Positions 54,422-64,000 of a stretch of DNA of 64,000 nt are shown here, one piece after another. How positions within the stretch are numbered: position 1 is the stretch's first letter; each line of letters begins with the position of its first letter. The DNA is from Flaccisagitta enflata (Eukaryota > Chaetognatha > Sagittoidea > Aphragmophora): contig OZ231126.1 in NCBI GenBank assembly GCA_965153355.1, positions 50,034,001-50,098,000 on the forward strand, written 5' to 3'. The position numbers and the translations under genes are program-made. The notes below the pieces were generated by a model. It made no database searches. It had not been told where the DNA came from and worked only from the letters and a program-made list of their open reading frames with translations.

Positions 54422-54712
54422 TATTTTTAAAGAATTTCTTAGTTTGTTAAATTGTTGGTTTGTTGATCTTTTTTTCTTTACTTCTCGCTCTCTCTGATTT
54501 TCTTGTTCACCAATTTTTGGGACAGTTGATGCGCAGTTTAGAACATGATCCAAGGCATTTCTTCGTATTCTCAATGGGTTTTGTAACTTCTTGTCTTGAG
54601 TATGGGTAGGGTACGTTTACTGATTTTCAGGTGGGATAGGAAAATAATAAAGGGGAAAAAAAAAAGAAAATTTGGGGAAAATATAATTTGTCGCAGCACC
54701 AAATCATAACAG

Positions 54713-55095
54713 TCGCAAAAGCGTCAGATGGTCAGCGTTACACGTTGCCCCTAAGTAAGTGTATGTAAGATGTGAAGGTGAGAGGGGCAGCGGCCCCTAA
54801 GGAGCCGATAACCTATGCTGGGCTAAGATTTGAGCATTGAGGCTGGGATTTGAGCCACGAGGCTGGAGTGGAGCCATCGGGCTTGGATTGGAGCCTCTCG
54901 GCTGGGGTTGGTGCCTCAGGGCTGGGGTCCCAGCCTTGAATCTGGAATTGGAGCCAGGAGGCTGGGATTGGAGCCTCAAGGCTGGGATTGAAGCATCAAG
55001 GCTGCAATTTGAGACTTGAGGCTGGAATTGGAGCCTCGAGGCTAGAATTGGGACCTTGAGGCTAGTATTGGGGCCTCGAGGCTGGGGGGGGGACG
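54713..55095 (+). mobile_element. Family-4 element with minisatellite
   Basis: Head AGTCGCAAAAGCGTCAGATG then GTCAGCGTTACACG. Left end GCAGCGGCCCCTAAGGAGCC. About twelve GAGGCTGGGATTGGAGCCTC-type units run to 55090. The right inverted end is missing; GGACGGAGAAGAAGAAG follows. Confidence 0.78.
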
Positions 55096-55110
55096 GAGAA
55101 GAAGAAGAAG

Positions 55111-55203
<93 letters not shown>

Positions 55204-55285
55204 TATAATCCTTCCTTCTTCTTCTCTCCGTCTCCCAGCCCCGAGGCCCAATACTAGCCTCTCAACCTAATCTAGGCCTCCTGAG
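55035..55285. repeat. Palindrome centred on (TA)41
   Basis: The left arm (GAGGCTAGTATTGGGGCCTC, GACGGAGAAGAAGAAG, GGATTATAATA) is repeated inverted to the right of the TA run (55117-55198), ending near 55285. A second (TA)36 run lies at 55314-55386. This is the kind of sequence that forms a long hairpin and can also arise by mis-assembly. Confidence 0.85.
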
Positions 55286-55311
55286 GCTCCACCCAGCCTC
55301 GGTCTCAACAG

Positions 55312-55389
<78 letters not shown>

Positions 55390-55493
55390 GAAAATAACTA
55401 GCACAGACTAGTATCTCAATGTCGTTGGGGTATGGAAGAAGAAACGAGGGTGCACATTTAGAAAAACTTTTTTCATCATGATAACATAAAAAT

Positions 55494-55540
55494 GTCATAC
55501 ATCTAACATGTTTCGCATTATAGCTCTTCAAGAGATGATC
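55494..55540 (-). ncRNA. Hammerhead-ribozyme-like motif, degenerate
   Basis: Downstream of the Penelope frame the minus strand has CATCT, then CTTGAAGAGC, a 6-nt loop, GCGAAAC, ATGTT, and AGATG. CATCT and AGATG can pair as helix I, GC/GC as a minimal helix II, and TTGAAGA/GAAA sit where CTGANGA/GAAA would be. Hammerhead motifs are known in Penelope-like elements. The first core base differs (T for C), so activity is doubtful. Confidence 0.35.
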
Positions 55541-55958
55541 TGTAGCAACAAAAGAGACAGAAAAGGAAATATAAATTCATAATCAATGAAAGACGTAGAA
55601 ATATCAGATTTGATTTTCTATAAATTTTTTTCATTCACAAAATCCATGATAAATCCTTGAGTGTGTAGGAGAGGAAATAATGAATGAAGAGAGAGAGTCT
55701 CTGCAAGTGGTAGCAGGCTCAAAGACCAGTCAAAGGTCAAAGAATTATTGTCACCAGGTGGACAACAGACAAAAGGACATCTGTTTAGTGCACTCATTTA
55801 CCAAGCTTGGATTCGTTGAGAGCTGGTTTGAATTTGTGTATGAAATATGTCTCATACTGAAGTATGATTTGGTGACCGCGATTTGTGCTCTTGATTTTAA
55901 AAAAAGGCGTAATTAAGTAGTGACCTTTTCCACAGTTAGCAAGATGCTCATGTACGCC

Positions 55959-58136
55959 TTAGGTGTGGTATTTTTTGTCATTGATAGCCCTTCTATAGTC
56001 GCCGTTTCGTTCCCTTACTGACCTTTCCGTTTGGCCAATATAGTTGAGTCCACACGTTTGGCACGTAAGGGCGTAAAGAATATTCATGGTATCACAATTG
56101 AAATGCCATCGTAGTTCAAAAGGTTCATTAGAGCCATGAAAAGGAAAGGATGAACACTCATTAATGTTGTCACAACATTTACATGGCTGTCCTCTAGCTT
56201 TCCGTTTGATTTTACAGCATGCTGTTACACTCCCGGGAGTATGAACCTGTCCCTCAAAACGAGGACGAAACAACAGCGATTTTAAGTTTGGAGGTTGCCG
56301 TCTGGCTGCAATGATTTTTCTGCCGTCCATGACTGATTTCATTCGTTCACTTGGTGCGAGTATGGAAGTGGATTGTCGAATTATGTCAAGGACTTGTGGG
56401 TTGGCAGAATTGTAAGTATGGACAAAAGGTAAATTCTTGTCTGTGGGTGGAATGTCTTGAGGCTGGAGGAGAGAATCACGATCAATCGATTTTGCTCTTT
56501 CTATGCCATTCAATATCACTGCAGTAGGATATTGTTTTTTCTCAAGATTGCCCTGTAACTCACGTAGCCGTGTATCACGTCTTTGCGGCATAGATACAAT
56601 TGTGCAGATCCTTCTCGCCAACGAATATGGTATATTAATCAACGTTTTGTGTGGATGAAAACTGAAGAATGGCACATAATTGTGGCTGTCAGTTGCCTTG
56701 TAGTAGATGTCTGTTTCCAATTCGTTAGAATCTGTCAAAGTGAAACGGACATCAAGAAATGGAAGCGATTTTCCCATTTCCATTGTAAAACATATTTTTG
56801 GGTCGAGGTTATTCATATCTCTTAAAAGGGAATATGGGTCTCCAAGAGAGCATCGCCATTTGAGAAAGATATCATCAAGGAAACGCTCAAGCATTTTTAG
56901 CACATATGCGGCATATGCTTCTCCATACGTATTTTGATTACGTTCGTGAAGTTGGCTCTCTAAATATCCTATAGCAAGAGACGAGTATGGTGGACTTTTG
57001 TGACTACCCATGGCGCAACCATGAGTCTGTTGGCGATATTCACCATCGAAGTATGAGACATTGTTTCTCAATACAAGACGCGTCGCTTCAACTACAAAAT
57101 CTGTCGGAATTCGAGCAGGAAGTAAATCCGGATATTTTTCGAGAAAATATGTTATCGCTTTGAGTCCAAGTGATTCACTTATGTTCATGTACATCGCCTC
57201 AACGTCCATGGACAAAAGAACATAGTCTTCACTTTCATCATTCTCCCATGCCTTAGCATGATTGAGCAGGTCTATTGAGTCTCTAACATAACTCGGCAAT
57301 TTAAGCATGTATGGCTTTAAAAGGGTATCAATGAACATACTTAAATGTGATGTGGGAGATGCGGGGCCGCCGATTATTGGACGAACTTTTAAATCTGAAG
57401 GACAAGGCACAATGACGACTTCAGATTTTTGCTCCGATATGGCTCTCTTGATAATTTCACTCTTATGAACCTTAGGCAGGCCATAAAAATTCGCTTCTTT
57501 CGAGTCAAATTTAGAGAGAAATTTTATCTCATCCTTAGTCAAATTATTTGCGTATTTCCTGCACAAAGACGTTATCTCCAAGAAAATTTCTTTGCTCTGA
57601 CTATTTCGACAGGGTTCAAAATAATCTGGATCGTCAAATATGGATTTGACCATTTGGCGATAATGGTCAGCATCCAATACAACAACCGAGCCACCTTTGT
57701 CGGCCGGCATGATGACGATTTTGTATGAACTCACCAACTCCTGTAATTCCTTAAGAGCTGATCGTTCAAATGGTGTGAGATTGTCTTTTTTGTTATTGGG
57801 TTGTATGGAATCTAAATTTGATGCCAATGATCCCAAGAAATCGCAGTATTTGTCTAAATATTCATCACGATCCGTAGGTGGTGTAAAGTGTGAGGGATTT
57901 TTTGCAATGGACTCGTTAGTACACTGTGTTCCATGAAAGAATTCTTTCAGACGTATTTGTCTACTGAATGATCTAATATCAGTCGATAGTTCGGTGTGGT
58001 TAGATGAGCGTGGAACTGGTGTAAACTTAAGGCCACGTTTTAAGAGAGCAATGTGTGCGGCCGTGAGTTGGATATGGGAACAATTTATTATTGTTGGTTG
58101 TTTTTCTTCCAGCGATTTGGATGGTTCTTCCGAGCT
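55959..58136 (-). CDS. Penelope-like reverse transcriptase with GIY-YIG domain (disrupted)
   Basis: This is an open frame of 725 codons. It would copy the element's RNA into DNA and nick target DNA. No ATG lies in this uninterrupted part. The section 57836-55962 (625 residues, counted below) starts at TTG, so 57836 is not a real start: about 100 more residues are open upstream and include LLKRGLKFTP, typical of Penelope N-termini. Residues 43-60 hold MPADKGGSVVVLDADHYR. RT motif A is SMDVEAMYMNI (Asp211), motif B THGCAMGSHKSPPY (271-284), motif C RFLDDIF (Asp321, Asp322), and motif E-like FLDVRF (360-365). Cysteine pairs CC (540-541) and CKCC (552-555) precede the GIY-YIG region 585-625, with NYIGQTERSVRER. 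TAA at 55959-55961 cuts this domain, and the same frame stays similar to the family for about 54 more codons to 55794. The RT core is intact, so the stops look recent. Antisense frames here are shadows. Confidence 0.9.
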   Translation of the reverse strand, partial: SSEEPSKSLEEKQPTIINCSHIQLTAAHIALLKRGLKFTPVPRSSNHTELSTDIRSFSRQIRLKEFFHGTQCTNESIAKNPSHFTPPTDRDEYLDKYCDFLGSLASNLDSIQPNNKKDNLTPFERSALKELQELVSSYKIVIMPADKGGSVVVLDADHYRQMVKSIFDDPDYFEPCRNSQSKEIFLEITSLCRKYANNLTKDEIKFLSKFDSKEANFYGLPKVHKSEIIKRAISEQKSEVVIVPCPSDLKVRPIIGGPASPTSHLSMFIDTLLKPYMLKLPSYVRDSIDLLNHAKAWENDESEDYVLLSMDVEAMYMNISESLGLKAITYFLEKYPDLLPARIPTDFVVEATRLVLRNNVSYFDGEYRQQTHGCAMGSHKSPPYSSLAIGYLESQLHERNQNTYGEAYAAYVLKMLERFLDDIFLKWRCSLGDPYSLLRDMNNLDPKICFTMEMGKSLPFLDVRFTLTDSNELETDIYYKATDSHNYVPFFSFHPHKTLINIPYSLARRICTIVSMPQRRDTRLRELQGNLEKKQYPTAVILNGIERAKSIDRDSLLQPQDIPPTDKNLPFVHTYNSANPQVLDIIRQSTSILAPSERMKSVMDGRKIIAARRQPPNLKSLLFRPRFEGQVHTPGSVTACCKIKRKARGQPCKCCDNINECSSFPFHGSNEPFELRWHFNCDTMNILYALTCQTCGLNYIGQTERSVRERNGDYRRAINDKKYHT

Positions 58137-58212
58137 TTATGTGAAACGTCAGATGACGACGTTTTTCTGTAATTTCTTGATGAAAAAAAGTTTTTCAAAT
58201 TGTTCATCCATC

Positions 58213-58262
58213 TTTTTATTCCATACTCCATGGTCCATGTTTTTATTCCATACTCCATGGTC
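58213..58262 (-). repeat. 27-bp tandem duplication in the Penelope 5' region
   Basis: A 27-bp unit (TTTTTATTCCATACTCCATG, GTCCATG) is present 1.85 times. It is in frame and duplicates nine residues just upstream of the two 5' stops. Confidence 0.85.
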
Positions 58263-59445
58263 AAATATTTGGGGTCCTTTAAGTAAATTCCCCTTCATCA
58301 AACGTGAATCGCTTCTTTTGATTATATTACAAAGTATGGAAAAGATTAAAGATTTTCAAAAATATACCATAAAAAATTGTTTGTAAAGAAAATATTTAGA
58401 AATTGGTATTGAAAATCGTTTCTAATTTTTTGTTAGCATTTATTTCATAAAACCTTGTATCTGTTTATATCACGATAATAAAACAAAGATTATTTAGATT
58501 CATGATAACAGTACCCCTCTTCAATGGACAGAAATGTCTAGTCACGCTGTATAGAGACAAGTGCACCGTGTCTCTTTCTAGCTTTGGTTTCTTTTCTTTT
58601 TTTTCTTTTTTTTTTTCTTTTTTTTTGCACTTACGCGGGGCTCTTATAACTGAAAAGGAATAACCTTCACCTCTTTTCTCTTCTTTATACGCTCGGATTC
58701 GCATAAAATGAAGTCGTGGAAGGAACAAAGACGAAAAAAACCGAAGGACAAAAATGAGAGAAAGAAAAAAAATATACACTCTTTTTAGTTCATAAGGACC
58801 AGCAAAATTTTTTCTGAGCCTTGGACATCCTTAAATTTTTGCAGATTTAAGACGGAGATATTCTTAATGTCCTCAATATTTTTTGTAGTTATAATTCTTT
58901 AAATAAATAAGAATTGTAAAAACTGATATTTATGATGAAAAATTGATTTACGAAGATGAAATGATATACTGATTAATTTGTATCAATTCATAAAAAGAAT
59001 AAATCTAATGCATGAAAATGAAGTATTACTATTTTCTATCCTAAAGATATACTTTTATGACAATTTTTACAAAAATGATTGAAATCTTGAAATTGACACT
59101 AAATTTTCTTTAAATCTGAGGCTGGGCTTGTCCTTAAAATGTCAGCCTCATGTCCTTATTAACTTTGTCCTTACTCAATAAAAAGAGTGTAGGAGATTGG
59201 ATGAACTACAAAGTAAAAGGAAGAAAAAGTGAATCAAAGGTCAAAAGTAAATGTTATGACGAAAAGTTTTACAATTTGATGAAGGAAAGTGTGTTTTGAA
59301 AAGAAAAAAAAATCCATGTACATAGGTTTGATTGTGAGACAGAGACAGACAGATAAAGTAAGATAAACGGACCGACTGACAAAAAAACTGGCAGACAGAA
59401 AGATTGGCAGACAGAAAGATTGGCGGTGTGTCTGTGGCCTGTGTT

Positions 59446-59505
59446 GAAAAATGGTAAGAAAAATGGTAAGAAAAATGGTAAGAAAAATGGTAAGAAAAAT
59501 GGTAA
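59446..59505 (+). repeat. 12-bp tandem repeat x5 (AAAAATGGTAAG)
   Basis: Five copies here against one at the matching left-arm site near 18835, so this is a right-arm expansion. Confidence 0.93.
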
Positions 59506-59982
59506 GGTTCTTAAAAATAGTCTCTCCATATAATGTAAGTGAGGTGGAGAGAAGTGCCCAACTTGTGCTATGTGAAGCACCTAAACGCTGTGTCAGAGCG
59601 ATGGCACTCGTAGCGGGTTAGTACGTTTATCTCGTGTTTAAAATCTACTATTAATCCTAAATCAGTATAAATGCTAAAGCCGCACTGAATAGGAGGCTCA
59701 AGGGTACTGAGTAAACTTACCTATAAATGAGATTTCCAGGCAAGACGGCGATAATGAAATCAATAAAGAGGACAAAATCAAAAAGAGGAAATGAGTTACA
59801 TTAGAAACAAAATCGTTATCAATGACACAATGAAGTACTGCCTGCAATTTTGATTCTTTATCATTCGGCAAAATCATCTTCTTTACAACAACCGGTTTCG
59901 ACAATGAATAACTTAAAAAGTATTGCCTTTGTATCACAACAACACGATTGCAATTTCTACACAATCACCGTTATCGTCATTC

Positions 59983-60413
59983 CTCCTGATACATGGCTAC
60001 CCAAATCGCGTGCAGGTGGGCAGGGGCAGTGATAAAAAAGGCTTACCAATAATGTAGGAAGTAGCAGAATTGCAAAAAATATCGGTAAACGCCAGAGGGG
60101 GTACGCAGGCTACCTAAACTGCTGGAAGAATTGGTTGCTCCCCTGGTTCCCATACTCACAACCATCGCAAACCATTTGTAATCTAAGACTAGAAACTGAC
60201 CAAAGAATTTTCTGGTAGTTGTTCTTTTGATCCATGAAATGAAGAAAAGTGCAACAAGGAATCTTGATTTCACTCGGTAAAAAATGATGGTACCCTAAAA
60301 AAGTCATTTACTCATCTAAGGCTACGTTCGTCGTCTGGGTAAACGCCGCAAAAGCCAAGTTGGAACGACCATCCAACCGACATAGCAGGTTATAGAGTCG
60401 CGTGCACGCGACT
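59983..60413 (-). mobile_element. GTCN-hairpin element, right-arm partner
   Basis: After TTTTT on the minus strand: AGTCGCGTGCACGCGACTC, TATAACCTGC. Tail CTGCCCCTGCCCACC, TGCACGCGATTTGGG, TAGCCATGTATCAGG. The tail is better preserved than in the left copy, and the head stem is perfect (GTCGCG/CGCGAC), whereas the left copy has A for the first G. Confidence 0.8.
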
Positions 60414-60577
60414 AAAAATGTCATGTAACTAAACTTCAAACGGGTTTTTGTTACGACGGCACAGAAATAAAATTCCATATGGATTTTATATTGTTCAGAC
60501 TTCAGAGGCGCGAAAGCTCAGCAAAGCTGCCTCATTTTGCAGACATCATATGTTTCTGTGAGCATATGCAAAAAGAG

Positions 60578-60580
<3 letters not shown>

Positions 60581-60621
<41 letters not shown>
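60581..60621 (+). repeat. (GA)20 microsatellite
   Basis: Short right-arm allele-like version of 17713-17793. Confidence 0.95.
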
Positions 60622-60626
<5 letters not shown>

Positions 60627-61590
60627 AAGAAATTAAGATCAAGATGACGAACAGAATAAAAGGAAATAAAAGGAAAAAAAGAGGAAATAGATTTACGCAA
60701 GAAAGAGTGGGAAGATGGAGAAAGGGAAAGAAAGAAGAAAAGAAAAGGAAAAAAAAGGGAAAAGAATTATGGCAGCCGGAAATTTGTTGTGTGCATGAAA
60801 AGAAATTGCTTTTTGATTGTAGGAGGAACCCTAAGTCCAATGCTAACGCTGTTTTCAAGTGAGCGTAATGTCTACCAAAATAATCATTCACGTCCACAAA
60901 GAAAGATATTAAAAAGTTTGTGAGAATATAACTTATACATCGTGTCAACGTAAATCAACATTTTCATTAAGATGTGGATGAATTGAATAATGAACACTTT
61001 CTCGAATTTGGTAACAAGACGGATTACGGAGCGGGAGTCGGTAGGATTTTCTCTTGAACTGACAATACATGATAACATTAGAAAAAAAAAGTTTCCTGTT
61101 TTTTTACCTTTAATTTTTTTTTCATCCTTTCTTCATTTTCTTTCTTTCTTTATTTTTTGTTTTTGTTACTTCAGTGTCTTGTGGATTAAGCAGTGAACGC
61201 AGCGCAGGTCGTTTTTTAATCTGCTCTTTGCTTTAAAAAATGAAAAAAATACAAGTGTGCATTTTTTTTCTTTTAATTTCTCATTGTAACAATGTAAGAT
61301 AACGTGGTCACGATGCTTCCAATGACACTTGATGGGGCTTCTGAGAGCGATGCGTCTTTTGGCCCTATCAGAAGCCTCACTCCTCATTCTCCCCTTTGCC
61401 CGCTGACCTCTTTGCTCCAACTCTGCCAGAACGTGCATATTCTCACTACCTCGTTGATTTCAGATCTATAGTTCAAATGGCGCTAAGGAAATAGTCACGT
61501 TTATCCTCAACTTTTAACTGCAAGACTGCAGTTTGCAACACGTACGAAAACATACGAAAACTTTCTAAAACGGACCATATTTGCCTTTTT

Positions 61591-61800
61591 AGTCGCGGAC
61601 ACGCGACTCGACACCTTGCCATGTTGGTCGGTAGGTCGGTCGGTCCGTCGGTCGATCGGTCACATTTTTAGATGCGTCCATGCATCTCTATAAGAGGCTG
61701 TGTCCATCCGTCCTTTGGTCGGTCCATTGGTTAGTCGGTGAGCACGAGTCATATATGGTTAAGACTTCCCAGGTTTCTTTCCTGGCGGCGTAGCCGCATT
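61591..61800 (+). mobile_element. Two tandem GTCN-hairpin heads
   Basis: First head AGTCGCGGACACGCGACTCG at 61591 with (GGTC)n to about 61660. A second head, AGATGCGTCCATGCATCTC then TATAAGAGGC, starts at 61670 with GTCC/GGTC words and ends near GGCGGCGTAGCCGC at about 61785. The left arm has a complete single element here instead. Confidence 0.7.
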
Positions 61801-62084
61801 TATTGGTAATTCGATTCTTATTTATACACAAATGACTGGAACTACTGACTGTACAAACACACTTCTACAGAGAGGGAAAATGGAAATAGATATATGGGTA
61901 GATAAGTAGTTAAACAAGATGTAAAAAGAAATCTTAAAATGGAAAGTCGTCACTCTTTCATGCTAAACCCGGTATCTGGTTACATTTGCGTTTCCAATGG
62001 ACAAAGAAACATGTACCGCTGGGTTACAATATCCTTGTGGCCCGCGAGTGGAGGGGCAGTGGCAAAAATTTAAGTTTTTGGGCA

Positions 62085-62180
62085 GCGGCCTCGAAGGGGC
62101 CGCCAACCTATGGGGAAATTTCTCCATGATTCCTTATTAGCCCTTGCATAGGTCATCGGTCCCTGTGTGGCTGTTGCCCC
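62085..62180 (-). mobile_element. Short family-4 copy, right-arm partner
   Basis: Partner of 15786-15893, with TTTTTGGGCAGCGGCCTCG, GGGGCCGCCAACC, and GCATAGGTCATCGGTCCC. Confidence 0.65.
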
Positions 62181-62366
62181 TCTCATCAATTCACTTTTTG
62201 ACTCCATCTTCAAGAACCAGCCGACCGACCGAATGATTGACAGACGGACGAACATGGCCTCTTATTGAGTGGCGTATCCTATACTAAAAGGTATACATAA
62301 TGTAAATCGTAGTCAGGCGGATATTTTTGTATGCATAATTTTCTCCGACATATTCTAGACATGCTC

Positions 62367-62368
62367 TA
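62367..62368. other. Empty target site (TA) of the 570-bp element
   Basis: Right-arm sequence GACATGCTC-TA-CAAGTACAAT matches the joined left-arm flanks of 15023-15592. Confidence 0.92.
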
Positions 62369-62594
62369 CAAGTACAATAATACGACAGGCAGGCTGATGG
62401 TTCCGCGGTTGCGCACTGAAATGTGAAATTCAGTAAATTGCTTGATAAAGGCACAATGCATGATTGACACTATAATTGGGAGAAAACATCAGGAATTATA
62501 AATCATTCTTTTATCCTGCTCACATGACATTTGCTCACTCTTTGAAATGGTTGCAGCTGTGATTGAGATTCATCTATTCTAAGTCATACCGCAG

Positions 62595-63000
62595 TGTAGT
62601 GATGGAAGAGCAACAAGTCATCAAAAAATAGCAAATGGATGGCGGCACCCGATGTCCTGCTTGTAGTGATCAAGTGAAGATATGGAATAAGAGCAGGGCA
62701 GCAGCGTAGACATAGGGATGAATCTCCAGACTTTCTTAAAGTTAACATATGAGATGTCTTTTTTTGGTTTTTAAAGCTGGATTTCAGGCCTGTAGAGCAG
62801 GCTTGCGGGCTGGAGGGCAAATTTGAGGCTCAATGGACTGATTTGAAGCCTGGAGAGCAGATTTGAGGTCTTTAGGGCAGATGAGGTATTGTGGGCACTG
62901 GGCAGTCTTGAGGCGTGGTGCGCAGACTTGAGGTCTGAGCTGAAGGGCTGATCTAAATTCTGGAAGGCTGATATGAGGTCTTTGGGGCCGCTGCCCAAAA
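62595..63000 (+). mobile_element. Family-4 element, right-arm partner
   Basis: Head AGAGCAACAAGTCATC, GATGTCCTGCTTGTAGTG, GCAGGGCAGCAGCG. Minisatellite GCCTGGAGAGCAGATTTGAG type at 62780-62960. Tail GGGGCCGCTGCCCAAAAAG at 62981-63000. Confidence 0.75.
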
Positions 63001-63117
63001 AGGGAATGAAATCAGCTCCAGTAGAAAATGTTCTTTGTCACGTGTTAATCATATGGAAGATGCTGAGTCTGGAAATAACCCTCTTTCACTCTGGCTTTGC
63101 CATCTTATCTTTTCCAC

Positions 63118-63384
63118 TTCTTTTCTTTCTTTTTTTCTTTTCTTTTCTTTTCTTTTCTTTTCTTTTCTTTTCTTTTCTTTTCTTTTCTTTTCTTTTCTTT
63201 TCTTTTCTTTTCTTCCTTTCTTTCTTCTTTCTTTCGCACTTTTTTCTTTCTCTCCTTCTTTCTTTCTCTCCTTCTTTCTTTCTCTCCCTCTTTCTTTCTT
63301 TCTTTTTTTGTTTGTTTGTTTGTTTGTTTGTTTGTTTGCTTGTTTGCTTGTTTGTTTGTTTGTTTGTTTGTTTGTTTGTCTGTT

Positions 63385-63464
<80 letters not shown>

Positions 63465-63600
63465 TTTATCATCCGTTCTAATCCATCTTTTACTTCTACA
63501 GTGTCCTACTATTCATCCATCTATCCATCCATCGCGCTATTCCTCATATCTATTCTTTTCCATCCATCCATCTATCCATCCATCCATCCATCTTTACTTT
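63118..63600 (+). repeat. Compound microsatellite block (TTTTC, TTTC, TTTG, ATCC)
   Basis: Right-arm partner of 13469-14272: TTTTC to about 63215, TTTC/TTTG runs to 63470, ATCC runs at about 63515-63595. Lacks the GACA run of the left arm. Confidence 0.95.
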
Positions 63601-64000
63601 CAATCATTCATTCATCCATTTCCTGGTTCCCCTTCGGTGCTCCCCCTCACGCAATGTGGATGACCTTTTAAAGGGAACTCTCCTAAGTGTCAATTCCTTA
63701 ACTCTGGAGATATTTTTTCTCTGGCTTCCAAATCTTCTTCTCTTCTCTGTTCTTCCTTATCTGTGGGGCCAAACTGCGGAAACTTCCTTTTCCTCTTTAT
63801 CTCGGCTTTATCTAGCCTGACTCTACATCCAGAACTCAACCCGTATAACGTCTTTGGGACGCTGGAGAGTCCGCGGGATTCCGTGGGATTTACGCGCGTT
63901 GTCCAGATTTAGATTGAAACTTGATTATTGATGGTTTTATAGCTGTTTTGAAAGAATTGAGCCGGAAGAAAAATCTAATAAGCAGTAATTAACAAGTTAA

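Larger units (their letters stand above)
55794..58298 (-). mobile_element. Penelope-like retroelement, interrupted copy
   Basis: One frame runs from a possible ATG at 58296-58298 to TGA at 55794-55796, broken by TGA 58149-58151, TAA 58137-58139 and TAA 55959-55961. The coding content is an N-terminal Penelope-type segment, reverse transcriptase and GIY-YIG endonuclease. The non-coding 3' part probably continues to about 55400. No flanking direct repeats of the pseudo-LTR type were identified by eye. It lies just outside the inner end of the right arm. Confidence 0.9.
58480..64000 (-). repeat. Right arm of large inverted duplication
   Basis: Reverse-oriented partner of 13241-21325. The inner end is at about 58480. 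The partner of the gap-adjacent base 13241 is at about 63826, and the remaining 63836-64000 matches 45741-45926. The arm may extend past the window. It lacks the 570-bp and 1,520-bp left-arm insertions and has shorter microsatellites. Right-only features are a 12-bp tandem expansion (59446-59505) and ~37 bp near 60285-60325. Confidence 0.93.

Noticed and set aside
58120-58150. Tiny intron removing the two 5' stops of the Penelope frame
   Set aside because: The only GT...AG span is about 26 bp, far below usual animal introns, and its removal would shift the frame.
57994-58386. Plus-strand frames antisense to the Penelope element (also 56583-56937, 57429-57936)
   Set aside because: Shadows of the minus-strand coding sequence with no domains of their own.

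Overview
This window reads as repeat-rich intergenic DNA from an animal nuclear genome, probably an invertebrate with very high simple-sequence content. The evidence is that no multi-exon gene can be recognised, that (GA)n, (CA)n, (GAA)n and (TTTC)n tracts of 50-300 bp occur throughout, that there is a Penelope-like retroelement, that many small terminal-inverted-repeat elements are present, and that a 10-N scaffold gap lies at 13231-13240. I cannot name the phylum or species from sequence alone. I found no rRNA, no convincing tRNA, no CRISPR array and no cellular gene.

The two coding traces are both retroelement remains. The main one is a Penelope-like element on the minus strand at 55794-58298. 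It carries a nearly complete reverse transcriptase and a C-terminal GIY-YIG endonuclease domain, but three in-frame stops interrupt it. The other is a short 3' fragment at 8516-8932 with a zinc-knuckle pattern.

Layout: 0-13.2 kb holds an 81-bp minisatellite, foldback and pogo-like small elements, and long (TG), (CT) and (CA) tracts. The stretch 13241-21325 is the left arm of a large inverted duplication. Its right arm is 58480-63826, continuing to the window end in reverse orientation, and about 37 kb lie between. The arms are roughly 95% identical by eye, apart from insertions. This makes the pair a natural before/after comparison. A 570-bp TIR element (15023-15592) and a 1,520-bp element carrying a satellite (18994-20513) are each present in the left arm and cleanly absent at the matching right-arm position. 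The spacer contains dispersed small elements, two more minisatellites (30.4-31.0 kb and 31.1-31.9 kb), a composite array alternating (GAA)n tracts with foldback elements that carry a CCTCGAGG-based minisatellite (40.2-43.6 kb), a second copy of the left-arm outer edge (45741-46462), and the Penelope element.

Four dispersed non-autonomous families recur. (1) 'GTCN-hairpin' elements begin with a palindromic hairpin after a T-run, carry a GTCG/GTCC/GTCT microsatellite, and end near CCGGCCTTG before another T-run. They resemble DINE/Helentron-type elements. (2) About 177-bp pogo-like MITEs have CAGT...GAACCCCGC ends. (3) About 260-bp elements have ends GGGCGTTTCTAGT. (4) Foldback elements contain GCAGCGGCCCC...GGGGCCG ends around a ~20-bp minisatellite. 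Several further TA-flanked elements have long inverted arms. The best leads are the covarying terminal hairpin of family 1, its exact insertion in a T9 run without target duplication, and the composite family-4/(GAA)n array.
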